From: Pseudomonadota bacterium
GTDB lineage: Bacteria > Pseudomonadota > Alphaproteobacteria > Rhodospirillales > Casp-alpha2
Direction: 5' to 3'
DNA: 7,358 bases
Assembly: GCA_022563215.1 (NCBI GenBank)
Contig: JADFNT010000078.1
Span: 1 to 7,358 of the forward strand
In this document: piece after piece, positions 1-7,170 of the stretch
How the letters are laid out: each line of letters begins with the position of its first letter
Numbering within the stretch: the first letter of the stretch is position 1
Notes under the pieces: generated by a model
Database searches by the model: none
What the model was told of the DNA's origin: nothing
The model's input: the letters and a program-made list of their open reading frames with translations, nothing else
Position numbers and translations under genes: made by a program

Positions 1-1
1 C

Positions 2-2476
2 TCGACCGACGGCTCGGATACGGCGCAAACGACGGCGAGCCTGTCGGTGACGGTTTCGCCTGTCGCCGACGCGCCGACCTTGGACGTTTCGGGCGTGACG
101 GGCGCCGAGGACGGGGCTATCGCGCTCAATATCGCCGCCGGGCTGACCGATTCTTCGGAGACGCTTTCCGTCTCCATCGGCGGCGTACCGGCCGGCGCCG
201 TGTTGACAGCGGCCGACGGCACCGTGCTGACGGCCAATGCCGACGGTAGCTACACGGTGGACGGGGGCCAGATCGACGGCCTGACGATGACGCCACCCGA
301 CGATTTCAGCGGCGACATTCCGCTGACGGTGACGGCGACTTCTGTCGACGGCACCTCGACGGCTTCGAGCGGCGAAAGCACCTTCACCGTCACCGTGACC
401 GGCGTCGCCGACGCGCCGACGCTCGACCTTAATTCCACGGCTTCCGGCGATCAGGACACCGGCGCCGCCGCGGGCGATGCCGGGGAGCCGATCAGCCTCG
501 ATATCGCCAGCGCGGTGACCGATCCGTCCGAGACGCTTTCCGTCACCATCACCGGCGTTCCGGCGGGCGCGACCCTGTCGGCCGGCGTCGAAGGCCCGGC
601 CGGCACCTGGACCGTGGATGGCGCCGACGTTGCCGGTTTGACGATCACGCCGAAGGAAGATTCCAACGTCGATTTCGACCTCACGGTGACGGCGACCTCG
701 ACCGAAAGCGACGGCGGCGCGACCGCCACCACGGAACCGGTCACCCTTCATGTGGATGTCACCGGCGTCGCCGATGCGCCGACGGTGAGCGTGATAATCG
801 GCAACGTGTTGTCGGACAGTTATCAGGACACCGTCCTGGCCCATGAGCCCATCGCCTACTGGCAGTTTAACGAAACCAGCGGCACCACCCTGATCGATAC
901 CTCCGGCAACCATGACGGCACCTATCTCAAGGGTGCCGAATCCGAGAGCGACAAACAAGGCATCGGCGCCGGCGCCGGCGATTTCGACGGCAAGAACGAC
1001 CGCATCGAAATCCCGCATTCGGCGGATATGGAACTCAGCAGCGGCTCGATCACCGTGTGGTTCAATTCCGACGACGTGGACGATAAACAGAGCCTGTTCT
1101 CGAAGGACTCGTCCGGCTTCGACAACGGCGGACACCTGACCGCTTTCGTCGACGACGGCATGGTCAAAATCCGCCTGCAGAGCGGCGACGACAGTTACTG
1201 GGTCGATGGCGGCTCGCTGACCGACAACTCCTGGAGCCAGATTACCTTCAACTGGGGGCCCGGCGGCATGGAGCTTTATGTCGACGGACAGCTTGTCGAT
1301 ACCAACACCTACACCGGCGGCATCGAAAACAACACCGAACCGTTGGTGATCGGCGCCAATTCCTGGTCCAGCGACGACGGCGAGGCCAACCACCTGAAGG
1401 ACTACTTCGACGGCCAGATCGATGAATTCTCGATCATGAGCGAACCGTTGAGCGCCGCCGAGGTGTCCAGCCTCTATAACACCGGCGGCCAGGCCATCCT
1501 CGACAACAGCGGCACCGTCAACGGCACCGTCCTGGCGACCGCTTCCTATGAGCTGCAGATCGCCGGCGAACTTGCCGATGTGGACAGTTCGGAAACCCTG
1601 ACGATCGTCGTCAGCGGCCTGCCGCCGGGCGCCAGCCTGTCGGCGGGGTTCGACAGCGGCAACGGCACCTGGACACTGCAGGAAGCGGACCTCAGCGGTT
1701 TGATCCTGACCACCGACCAGACCGTCATCGAGGACATCGATCTGACGGTGACGGCTGTCGCCACCGAAGACGACGGCGATACCGCAACCGCCCTTACCAG
1801 CGTCCATATCGACGTCGATGGCGTCGACGACTCTTCGGTCACCCTGTCGGGCGGCAGCGGCGACGACATCCTCATCGGCGGCGACGGCGACGACTTCCTC
1901 AAGGGCCGCGGCGGCGACGACGAACTCTACGGCGGCGCCGGCGACGACATCCTGCTGGGCTCCAGCGGCGACGACACCCTTGACGGCGGCTCCGGGGCCG
2001 ACACCATGTTCGGTTCCAGCGGCCGCGACGTGCTCGACGGCGGCGCCGGCAACGACTACCTTGACGGCGGCAGCGGCAACGACCAACTCGATGGCGGCGC
2101 CGGTGACGATTTCATCAAGGGCGGCCGCGGCGACGACCTCATTACCGGCGGCACCGGCAACGACCGGCTGGAAGGCGGCGAAGGCGCCGACACCTTCATG
2201 TTCGATGCCGAAAGCGGCCACGACATCATCACCGATATCCTGCAACAGGACGTGCTGGTTTTCGAAGGCCAGGAATTCCACATGGATGACCTGATCCTCA
2301 GCGAGAACAGCGACGGCGACGTGGTCGTGTCCTTCCAGGGCGTGGACACGTCGGTGACGCTGGAAGGTGTCTCCTTGAACGACCTGGACGCCAACCACGA
2401 CGGCGATCCCAGCGACGGTTATACGATCACCCAGGACAGCTCCGGGGTCACCATCACCATCGACAGCACCGGATGA
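2..2476 (+). CDS. RTX adhesin, C-terminal part (5' end outside window)
   Basis: The reading frame is open from the first complete codon (base 2) to TGA at 2474-2476, so the gene is 5'-truncated. The GTG at 47 is only an internal codon. At least 824 residues are visible. Numbering from the GTG at 47, cadherin/VCBS-like modules are marked by VADAPT motifs near residues 6, 120 and 241 and by SETLSV-type strands. A LamG/ConA-like jellyroll occupies about 259-480 (YWQFNE at the start, YVDGQLVDT and [10 protein letters not shown] later). The rest of a third cadherin-like module follows at about 481-600. Thirteen GGxGxDxxx calcium-binding RTX nonapeptides occupy 602-718. The tail contains SGHDIITD and an acidic Thr/Ser/Val-rich end typical of type I secretion signals. 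The protein is probably exported by an ABC/MFP/TolC machine and acts in surface adhesion or biofilm. The ligand is unknown. The nearby LapG-like protease suggests it may be a Lap-type substrate, but the N-terminal cleavage region is not visible. Confidence 0.9.
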   Translation, partial: STDGSDTAQTTASLSVTVSPVADAPTLDVSGVTGAEDGAIALNIAAGLTDSSETLSVSIGGVPAGAVLTAADGTVLTANADGSYTVDGGQIDGLTMTPPDDFSGDIPLTVTATSVDGTSTASSGESTFTVTVTGVADAPTLDLNSTASGDQDTGAAAGDAGEPISLDIASAVTDPSETLSVTITGVPAGATLSAGVEGPAGTWTVDGADVAGLTITPKEDSNVDFDLTVTATSTESDGGATATTEPVTLHVDVTGVADAPTVSVIIGNVLSDSYQDTVLAHEPIAYWQFNETSGTTLIDTSGNHDGTYLKGAESESDKQGIGAGAGDFDGKNDRIEIPHSADMELSSGSITVWFNSDDVDDKQSLFSKDSSGFDNGGHLTAFVDDGMVKIRLQSGDDSYWVDGGSLTDNSWSQITFNWGPGGMELYVDGQLVDTNTYTGGIENNTEPLVIGANSWSSDDGEANHLKDYFDGQIDEFSIMSEPLSAAEVSSLYNTGGQAILDNSGTVNGTVLATASYELQIAGELADVDSSETLTIVVSGLPPGASLSAGFDSGNGTWTLQEADLSGLILTTDQTVIEDIDLTVTAVATEDDGDTATALTSVHIDVDGVDDSSVTLSGGSGDDILIGGDGDDFLKGRGGDDELYGGAGDDILLGSSGDDTLDGGSGADTMFGSSGRDVLDGGAGNDYLDGGSGNDQLDGGAGDDFIKGGRGDDLITGGTGNDRLEGGEGADTFMFDAESGHDIITDILQQDVLVFEGQEFHMDDLILSENSDGDVVVSFQGVDTSVTLEGVSLNDLDANHDGDPSDGYTITQDSSGVTITIDSTG
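821..1486 (+). other. LamG/ConA-like jellyroll domain inside the adhesin
   Basis: About 222 residues resemble the laminin-G/concanavalin-like jellyroll (LamG_3 type). The domain opens with a YWQFNE strand and has a [13 protein letters not shown] strand, a YVDGQLVDT hairpin and an [10 protein letters not shown] closing strand, followed by [11 protein letters not shown]. These signatures are typical of the family. Domains of this class often bind carbohydrate, so this is a likely ligand-binding head of the adhesin. It sits between the first strand of the third cadherin-like repeat and the remainder of that repeat. Confidence 0.75.
1850..2200 (+). repeat. RTX nonapeptide array, 13 units
   Basis: Thirteen consecutive 27-bp units encode GGxGxDxxx nonapeptides, starting GGSGDDILI and ending GGEGADTFM. 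Glycine-1 is invariant. Most units carry GG at positions 1-2, and three carry GS or GR. The consensus is the Ca2+-binding parallel beta-roll of type I-secreted proteins, which folds outside the cell where calcium is high. The GGC/GAC-rich codons make the DNA itself strongly repetitive and create spurious long ORFs on the other frames. Confidence 0.95.
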
Positions 2477-2509
2477 GCGCACGCGCGTACGGCCCGGCGC
2501 TGGGCCAAC

Positions 2510-2541
2510 AAAAATTGCGGCGGTCCTTATCAGGGCCGCCG
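2510..2541 (-). terminator. Rho-independent terminator of the HD-GYP-like gene
   Basis: A 9-bp stem pairs 2518-2526 (CGGCGGTCC) with 2533-2541 (GGGCCGCCG), with one G-U pair and the 6-nt loop TTATCA. Read on the minus strand, the stem is followed by CAATTTTTG (from 2517 down), a proper U-tract. It lies 19-50 bases past the minus-strand stop. On the plus strand the stem is followed by TCAGCCTTTC, a poor U-tract, so it is less convincing as a terminator for the adhesin gene. Confidence 0.75.
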
Positions 2542-2559
2542 TCAGCCTTTCGGGGGGGA

Positions 2560-4815
2560 TCAATCGGCGGGGTCGGAACCGGATACGGACGCCGGCGCTT
2601 CGCTGAAATGTGCCCAGCGGCGCGTCCCGCCACGGTTTTCCAGGAAATTGACCAGCGCCGAGACGGCCTTGCGGTCGAGCTTGGTGCCGGTTTCCTCCAT
2701 CAGGATGTCGGCGGCCTTTTGGAAGGACATGGCGCCTCGGTAGGCCCGGGCGCTGACCATGCCGAGGAAGGCATTGGCGACGGACAGGATGCGGGCGGTG
2801 ACCAATATCTCTTCTTCCTTGAGGCCCAGCGGCCCCCCGCCGTCCCAGGTTTCGCCCAACTGGCGGATGGTTTCGACCACCGGACCCTCGAAAGTGACGT
2901 TTTGCAGCAAGTCAACGGTCACCAGATAGGCATTGCCCAGGGTCGCCAGTTCTTCCGGGGTCAGGCCGCCGGTCTTGGTCAGAACCTCGGTGGAAATGAA
3001 TATCTTGCCCAGGTTCATCAGGCTGCCGGCGATGTCCACGGTTTTGCAGCCGCTTTCATCGAGGCCCATTTCATTGGCGATGGCATAGCCGACCTCGGCG
3101 ACGCGGGCGGAATGATTGGCGGAAAACGGATCGCGGCGGTCGACGACGCTGACCAGGGTATTGATCAACCCGCGCAGCATTTTTTCGCTGCGCCGTTTTT
3201 CATGGGTCAATTCGGTGATGTCGTTAAGCACCATCAGGACGGCGGGGGGAAAGTCGCGGTCGCCGCGAAGGGGCACGAAATCCCCCTGGATGACCTGGAA
3301 AGCATCAGGGCCAACGGCGCCCTCATTATCCTCGTCGCCGAAAACAAGGGTGTGGGATTCGCGTTCGAAGTTCTTCAGGACGCTCTTGTTGATAGCGGCG
3401 TATTCCTGCGCCCTGACGGGTCCGAGGACGGAGGACATGGTCTTGCCCATCATGTCCTCGGCCGGGATGTCGGCTTCAATGGACGCCGGTTCGTTGGCGA
3501 AGGTGTATTTGGTTTCCCCGTCGACGGCGACGATGAGGCTGCGCTGGCTGTTGGTGACCACGCGCATGAACTTGGATATGTTTTCGAAACGCTCGAGCGC
3601 GACCTTCATGTTGGCCGCCGCCTGTGTGGCGCGCACAGAACTGCCGTGGCGCCAAACGGCGACGATGGCCACGGTAACGCCGACAATCATCAAAACGAAT
3701 ACGGTCAGCAGTGTCGTCAGCCGAGTGTCGGTGGCGCTCAGCGCCTCTTGCCGTGAAATTTTTCGGATCAACACCCACGGCAGGATGGCGATCGGCCTGA
3801 ATGCGGCCAGGACTTCCGTTCCGGCGTAGTCAAGTTTGATGGCGAAACCGCCCGGTTTTTTAAGCGCCAGGGCGGCGGCCAGATCAGGCGTGTCGGCCGA
3901 CATGGAGCGTTTCAGGGCCGGCGTTCCATCGGCCAGGGGGGTCAGGTATTCTACCGCCGCGCCCTTGGCCCGGACGATGTAGGTCTCGGTGGTCTGGGCC
4001 GTCTCGCCGGGCTGCTTGAGGCGCAAATAAAGATTCTTGCCGATGGTCCTGAGCCCGATCACGGCGCCTATACCCTTGGCGCCTTCGATGTCGTCCTGGA
4101 TGCCGAAGACGGGCAGCAGGAAACCCATGGTCGGCAGCCCGCTGGCGCCCAGATAGACGTCGATGACCGCCGGTTCGCCGTCCAGCGCCTTAGCCACGGC
4201 GGCGCGGATCTTGGCCGTCAACGGCGGCATGTCGGGGGTGGAGACGAGGGATTTTCCCTCCTTGTCGACGAGGCCGATGCCGGCAACGCCGACCCGCTCG
4301 ATGTTGGCGGCAACCTCGCCGACCGGCGGCGGCGCCTTGAAACCGGTGCGCTCCGCGGTGGCGATGAGAAGGTTGCGAAGATAGCTCGCCGAAGCGGCCT
4401 CTTCCTCGGCCTCGGCCTCCAACGCCTCATCCTTGTCTTTCTTGGCGCCCAGTTCGGGCTCCTCGCCGCCCAAGGCAAGCTCCGACATATAGAGCTGCAA
4501 CGAGGCGTTTTCCGCCAATTCCCTTATATGGGAGAAGTTCTGCTCGACCCAGTCGTTGACGGCGGCGGCGCGGCCGTCGGCGACAATCCCCAGGCGCACC
4601 TGCCACGCCTGGACTTCGCGCTGCCTTTCGCCTTCGATGAAATAGAACGTGCCGAATACGGCCAGCCCCACGGCCATCACCATGGCCGCGCCGATCGCCA
4701 TCGCCGTCCTGCTGACCCGGCGCTTGGCTTTGATTTCAGATTCCTCTCCTTCCCCGTTTGTTTCCGTTTCGTCAACGGTGTCCAGTTCGGAATCCCCTTT
4801 GGTCTCCTCGGCCAT
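2560..4815 (-). CDS. Membrane sensor protein: Cache-like, PAS and degenerate HD-GYP
   Basis: 751 aa from the ATG at 4815. The frame extends to a TTG at 4848, but the ATG is preceded by the purine-rich GGGGGGAGG, so it is preferred. An acidic cytoplasmic leader (1-35) is followed by TM1 at about 37-59. A periplasmic sensor of about 300 residues (61-364) ends in a Cache-like LPWVLIRKISRQEAL. TM2 is at about 366-388, then a linker helix, a PAS-like domain (414-539) and a HD-GYP-family domain (544-734). The family hallmarks are eroded. The HD pair reads MN (SLMNLGKI), the HHExWDG histidines read LG (LGETWDG), the Tyr of GYP is missing (WDGGGPLGL), and the late Asp is Asn (VANAF). NHSARV and RAYRGA remain. 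The domain is probably inactive as a phosphodiesterase and may serve as a c-di-GMP or protein-binding receptor. The gene is divergent from a LapG-like protease and convergent with an RTX adhesin, a position suggesting a LapD-like role (inference). Confidence 0.88.
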   Translation of the reverse strand: MAEETKGDSELDTVDETETNGEGEESEIKAKRRVSRTAMAIGAAMVMAVGLAVFGTFYFIEGERQREVQAWQVRLGIVADGRAAAVNDWVEQNFSHIRELAENASLQLYMSELALGGEEPELGAKKDKDEALEAEAEEEAASASYLRNLLIATAERTGFKAPPPVGEVAANIERVGVAGIGLVDKEGKSLVSTPDMPPLTAKIRAAVAKALDGEPAVIDVYLGASGLPTMGFLLPVFGIQDDIEGAKGIGAVIGLRTIGKNLYLRLKQPGETAQTTETYIVRAKGAAVEYLTPLADGTPALKRSMSADTPDLAAALALKKPGGFAIKLDYAGTEVLAAFRPIAILPWVLIRKISRQEALSATDTRLTTLLTVFVLMIVGVTVAIVAVWRHGSSVRATQAAANMKVALERFENISKFMRVVTNSQRSLIVAVDGETKYTFANEPASIEADIPAEDMMGKTMSSVLGPVRAQEYAAINKSVLKNFERESHTLVFGDEDNEGAVGPDAFQVIQGDFVPLRGDRDFPPAVLMVLNDITELTHEKRRSEKMLRGLINTLVSVVDRRDPFSANHSARVAEVGYAIANEMGLDESGCKTVDIAGSLMNLGKIFISTEVLTKTGGLTPEELATLGNAYLVTVDLLQNVTFEGPVVETIRQLGETWDGGGPLGLKEEEILVTARILSVANAFLGMVSARAYRGAMSFQKAADILMEETGTKLDRKAVSALVNFLENRGGTRRWAHFSEAPASVSGSDPAD

Positions 4816-4849
4816 TGCCTCCCCCCGTGAAAACAATAGATTTTCCAAA

Positions 4850-4877
4850 ATCCTAGAGCCTTGGATTGGCGACGCAA
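4850..4877 (-). promoter_or_regulatory. Candidate sigma70-type promoter of the HD-GYP-like gene
   Basis: On the minus strand, TTGCGT (4877-4872) is followed 16 bases later by TAGGAT (4855-4850), 3-4 and 4 matches to the -35 and -10 consensus. Transcription would start near 4843 and leave a leader of about 28 nt before the ATG at 4815. This would exclude the upstream TTG start. The -35 box lies in one arm of the inverted repeat at 4871-4901. The match is weak and there is no experimental support. Confidence 0.3.
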
Positions 4878-4901
4878 GGGGGAATCGTAAACCCTTGCGT
4901 C
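4871..4901. promoter_or_regulatory. Perfect 10-bp inverted repeat, candidate operator
   Basis: GACGCAAGGG (4871-4880) and CCCTTGCGTC (4892-4901) are exact reverse complements separated by 11 bases. Equivalent positions are 21 bp apart, two turns of DNA, which suits a dimeric regulator. Neither strand shows a U-tract after it, so a terminator is unlikely. It sits between divergent receptor and protease genes and overlaps the proposed -35 of the receptor gene. No known operator is recognised. Confidence 0.55.
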
Positions 4902-4926
4902 ATATCCCCGGGCCAAAAGTGTTCGG

Positions 4927-4956
4927 TTGCCCTCAAGTCACTGGAAACATTATTAT
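4927..4956 (+). promoter_or_regulatory. Candidate sigma70-type promoter of the LapG-like gene
   Basis: TTGCCC (4927-4932) and TATTAT (4951-4956) are separated by 18 bases and match the -35 at 4 of 6 and the -10 at 5 of 6. Transcription would start near 4963, leaving a very short leader before a GTG at 4981. The -10 overlaps the start of the palindrome ATTGATCAAT (4955-4964). Confidence 0.4.
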
Positions 4957-4964
4957 TGATCAAT
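4955..4964. repeat. 10-bp palindrome at the putative transcription start
   Basis: ATTGATCAAT is perfectly self-complementary and overlaps the end of the proposed -10 box and the start site of the protease promoter. A repressor bound here would block initiation. It is short and could be chance. Confidence 0.3.
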
Positions 4965-4980
4965 CCCGATAGGTGTTAGG

Positions 4981-5742
4981 GTGTGTCGGCGATCACTGCG
5001 CCGAGCGCCCGTTCCGTTTATAATGGCCGGCATAATGGCAACGAGTCTTTGCAGATCATCCGGGCGATTCGGCCCCGGGGCGCTCCTGGCGGCGGCCCTG
5101 GCGGCAGTTCTTGCCGTCGTCGCGGCAATCCCCGCGGAGGCGGCGAAAAAGGCACATCCGAGCTATTTCAATAGTGTTGAAATCCGCTCGTCGAACCTCA
5201 AACCGTTCAAGAAATGGCGCGCCGCGCTGAAGCGGTATTCCCTGGAACAGAAGAAACCGGGCAAGAGAATGTCCTGCGTTTCCAAACGCCTCAATATCTG
5301 TGGTTATAGCGACTGGGGGAATTTTCTCAAAAGCCTCAAGGGCAAGGACAAGCTGACCCAGATCAGGGCCGTGAACTACCGCATGAACAAGGCCAAATAC
5401 ATCACCGACAAGACCAATTGGGGGCGCAAGGATTATTGGGCGACCCCGGCGGAATTCATGGCCAATTTCGGCGACTGTGAGGACTACGCGATTATCAAAT
5501 ACCTGTCCCTGATAAAGCTGGGTTTCCCTGAACGGGAGCTGCGCGTGGTGGCGGTGAAGGACCTGAATCTGAAGGTCGGCCATGCCGTACTGGTGGTGTT
5601 TTGGAAGGACCCCAAATCGGGAAAAAAACGGTCGCTGCTATTGGACAACCAGATCAAGAAAGTCGTCGATTCCCGGACCGTTCGGCATTACAAACCGGTC
5701 TTTTCCCTCAACAAGGATTATTGGTGGCGCCACCGTTCGTGA
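4981..5742 (+). CDS. LapG-like periplasmic cysteine protease (BTLCP, DUF920/C93)
   Basis: 253 aa from the GTG at 4981, with an N-terminal signal peptide. The hydrophobic core is at about 34-50 and a likely cleavage site follows AEA near residue 54. The mature domain is of the bacterial transglutaminase-like cysteine proteinase family. The expected triad is present: Cys166 in GDCEDY, His201 in VGHAVLVV and Asp222 in LLLDN. The residues flanking the Cys, Asp165 and Glu167, correspond to those reported to bind calcium in LapG. Cys99 and Cys107 could form a disulfide. In Pseudomonas, LapG cuts the N-terminal retention part of an RTX adhesin and is held back by the c-di-GMP receptor LapD. Here the divergent neighbour is a degenerate HD-GYP membrane receptor, with an RTX adhesin beyond it. 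The start is uncertain. GTG 4981 has AGGTG at 4971-4975 as a weak ribosome site, while ATGs at 5023 and 5035 would give a more usual signal-peptide length. Confidence 0.88.
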   Translation: MCRRSLRRAPVPFIMAGIMATSLCRSSGRFGPGALLAAALAAVLAVVAAIPAEAAKKAHPSYFNSVEIRSSNLKPFKKWRAALKRYSLEQKKPGKRMSCVSKRLNICGYSDWGNFLKSLKGKDKLTQIRAVNYRMNKAKYITDKTNWGRKDYWATPAEFMANFGDCEDYAIIKYLSLIKLGFPERELRVVAVKDLNLKVGHAVLVVFWKDPKSGKKRSLLLDNQIKKVVDSRTVRHYKPVFSLNKDYWWRHRS

Positions 5743-5755
5743 CCGCTGTGGGGTG

Positions 5756-6112
5756 TTAGCCTTCCGACAACTCCGCGCAATCGAAACAGGTCGGCGTGGT
5801 GGGGTCGTTTTCGAGCCGTTTAAGTTCGATATTTATGCCGCAACTGACGCAATAGCCGAATTCGTCTTCGTCCATGCGCTTCAGCGCCGCGTCGATGCGC
5901 TGAATTTCCACCGTCCGCCGGCGTTCCGTTTCAAGCTGCATGGCCTGGGTTTGCAAGGCATCCATGCGCGACAGGCGCCCGACCGTGGTCTGGTCGAGCA
6001 CCACCGGCCGACGCGCTTCTTCCGTAACCTCGGAAAGTTTCTCGACTTCCTCGCGCATCCCAATCAGGCGCTTTTTGTATGTCTTTTCGTCGATTTTCCG
6101 TTTTTTCGCCAT
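5756..6112 (-). CDS. DksA/TraR-family zinc-finger protein
   Basis: 118 aa. The N-terminal two thirds are helical and charged, as expected for the coiled coil that enters the RNA polymerase secondary channel, with LSRMDALQ near the tip (residues 47-54). The C-terminal part has a C4 zinc finger: Cys88-x2-Cys91, then Cys109-x2-Cys112 within GYCVSCG and CFDC. It is shorter than E. coli DksA (about 150 aa) and belongs with the short DksA/TraR-like proteins. True DksA carries a DxxDxA tip, which is not clearly present here, so a ppGpp co-regulator role is not assured. The ATG at 6112 has a weak GGGATT upstream. The gene converges on the protease gene, with only 13 bases between the stop codons and no terminator visible, so the transcripts probably overlap. 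Confidence 0.88.
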   Translation of the reverse strand: MAKKRKIDEKTYKKRLIGMREEVEKLSEVTEEARRPVVLDQTTVGRLSRMDALQTQAMQLETERRRTVEIQRIDAALKRMDEDEFGYCVSCGINIELKRLENDPTTPTCFDCAELSEG

Positions 6113-6213
6113 TTCAATCCCATCACACCGAACAGACTAATAAGAGTGGCAGGCTCCGGCGCCCGTGGTCAAGTCCTAGCGTCTGGGGCTTTTGCCAGGG
6201 CGGCGAACACGGG

Positions 6214-6242
6214 TTGATTGGCGTTGGGCTCTCAAGTATCAA
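6214..6242 (+). promoter_or_regulatory. Candidate promoter of argS
   Basis: TTGATT (6214-6219) and TATCAA (6237-6242) are 17 bases apart, each with 4 of 6 matches to the sigma70 consensus. Transcription from near 6249 would leave a leader of about 50 nt before the ATG at 6300. The remainder of the 187-base gap between the DksA-like gene and argS (6113-6299) shows no further gene or RNA that I recognise. GCGTTG (6221-6226) and CAACGC (6240-6245) could pair but form only a weak stem. Confidence 0.35.
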
Positions 6243-6299
6243 CGCTAAAGCGGGGCGGGAATCGGCATGCCTCCGAACCGCCTTGGAGTCCGAAGATCA

Positions 6300-7109
6300 A
6301 TGAATCTTTACCAACACTTTCGAGACGAAATCATCCATATCGTCGAGGACCTGGGGGCTTCCGGGGAACTTCCCGGCGGGCTCGATACGGCCCGGGTCGC
6401 GGTCGAACCCCCGCGCCAAGCTGGCCACGGCGACATCACCACCAACGCGGCCATGGTTCTGTCGAAGCCGACGGGTTTGAAGCCCCACGATTTAGCGGCG
6501 GTTCTGGCGGAGCGGCTGAAAAAGGTCGATGCGGTTAGCAAAACGGAAATCGCCGGTCCCGGTTTCATCAACCTAAGCCTTGAGGCGGGCTTTTGGCACC
6601 GGCGGTTAAAGGAAATCATCGAGGCCGGCCCCGCCTACGGTGATTCCGAAATGGGCCGGGGGGAGGCGGTCAACGTCGAATACGTATCGGCCAATCCCAC
6701 CGGCCCCTTGCATGTCGCCCATGCCCGGGGCGCGGTGGTCGGCGATGCCCTGGCGTCGCTTCTGGAGAAAGCCGGCTACAGCGTTACCCGCGAATACTAC
6801 GTCAACGATGCCGGCGCCCAGGTCGATGCCCTGGCCCGTTCGGCCTATCTTCGCTACTGCGAGGCCCTGGGAGAAGAAATCGAAGGCATCCCGGAAGGGC
6901 TCTACCCGGGCGAATATCTTATCCCCGTGGGGGAAGCCCTGGCCAAGCGCGACGGCGACCAAGAGACGGTAGAACGGCTTGCAGCCGAGGCCCAGCGGAT
7001 TGCGGCCGAACAAGATCGTGCTCTTGCGGCGATACACAACAAACGCCGGCCCGAGACCACCGAGCCGCCTCGCGAATTGGCGGAAAATAGATCGAACAGT
7101 GGTCACTAA
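6300..7109 (+). pseudogene. argS: Arginyl-tRNA synthetase, truncated, with foreign C-terminal tail
   Basis: The ATG at 6300 gives the usual ArgS start (MNLYQHF); a frame-upstream ATG at 6267 adds 11 residues not expected for the family. Residues 1 to about 110 form the N-terminal Arg-S domain (PGFINL at 87-92). The class I catalytic core begins with [11 protein letters not shown] and the HIGH-equivalent HVAH (138-141; HVGH is more usual), then GDALASLL and EYYVNDAG. ArgS similarity continues to about Asp220 (6957-6959). After that comes a 49-residue Glu/Ala/Arg-rich tail ending at a TAA (7107-7109). Full ArgS is about 550-590 aa, so the KMSK loop and the anticodon-binding domain are missing and the product cannot be a working synthetase. 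A mobile-element insertion or a contig join can explain this. ArgS is normally essential, so an intact copy should exist elsewhere if the join is real. Confidence 0.82.
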
Positions 7110-7116
7110 CCACTGT
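7096..7116. repeat. 8-bp perfect stem-loop across the truncated argS stop
   Basis: ACAGTGGT (7096-7103) and ACCACTGT (7109-7116) pair exactly around a 5-base loop, CACTA. The stop codon of the argS fusion is inside it. No U-tract follows (GCTAACGATATA), so it is not a classical terminator. It lies at the change to AT-rich DNA and could be a recombinase or regulator site. Confidence 0.45.
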
Positions 7117-7170
7117 GCTAACGATATATAACTGGCGGATATACGCCGTTTTCTGTCTTTCTAAATTCAA

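Noticed and set aside
1850..2200. Regular DNA repeats that could suggest a CRISPR or VNTR array
   Set aside because: The 27-bp period is in frame and encodes RTX nonapeptides; there are no unique spacers between conserved repeats.
2491..2506. GGCCC-GGCGCT-GGGCC hairpin just after the adhesin stop as a plus-strand terminator
   Set aside because: The stem is only 5 bp and is followed by an A-rich rather than T-rich tract. The 2518-2541 stem is stronger and is oriented for the minus-strand gene.
2473..3756. 427-codon plus-strand ORF starting at the ATGA overlap with the adhesin stop, suggesting translational coupling
   Set aside because: It lies antisense to the well-supported receptor gene, has no family resemblance, and its composition is what a GC-rich opposite strand produces.
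4816..4848. Upstream TTG start for the receptor, adding 11 residues
   Set aside because: The ATG at 4815 has a GGGGGGAGG just upstream, and the proposed transcription start lies downstream of the TTG.
5056..5583. 175-codon minus-strand ORF opposite the protease gene
   Set aside because: The plus strand encodes an intact protease with catalytic triad and signal peptide; the minus ORF is a mirror of that codon pattern.
6606..7106. 166-codon minus-strand ORF opposite argS, and a 99-codon one at 6919-7218
   Set aside because: Both are antisense to clear ArgS coding sequence or span the junction, with no recognisable domain.
7134..7158. GGCG-GATATA-CGCC followed by GTTTTCTGTCTTTC as an intrinsic terminator for the argS fusion
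   Set aside because: The stem is only 4 bp and the T-tract is interrupted, which is too weak to call.
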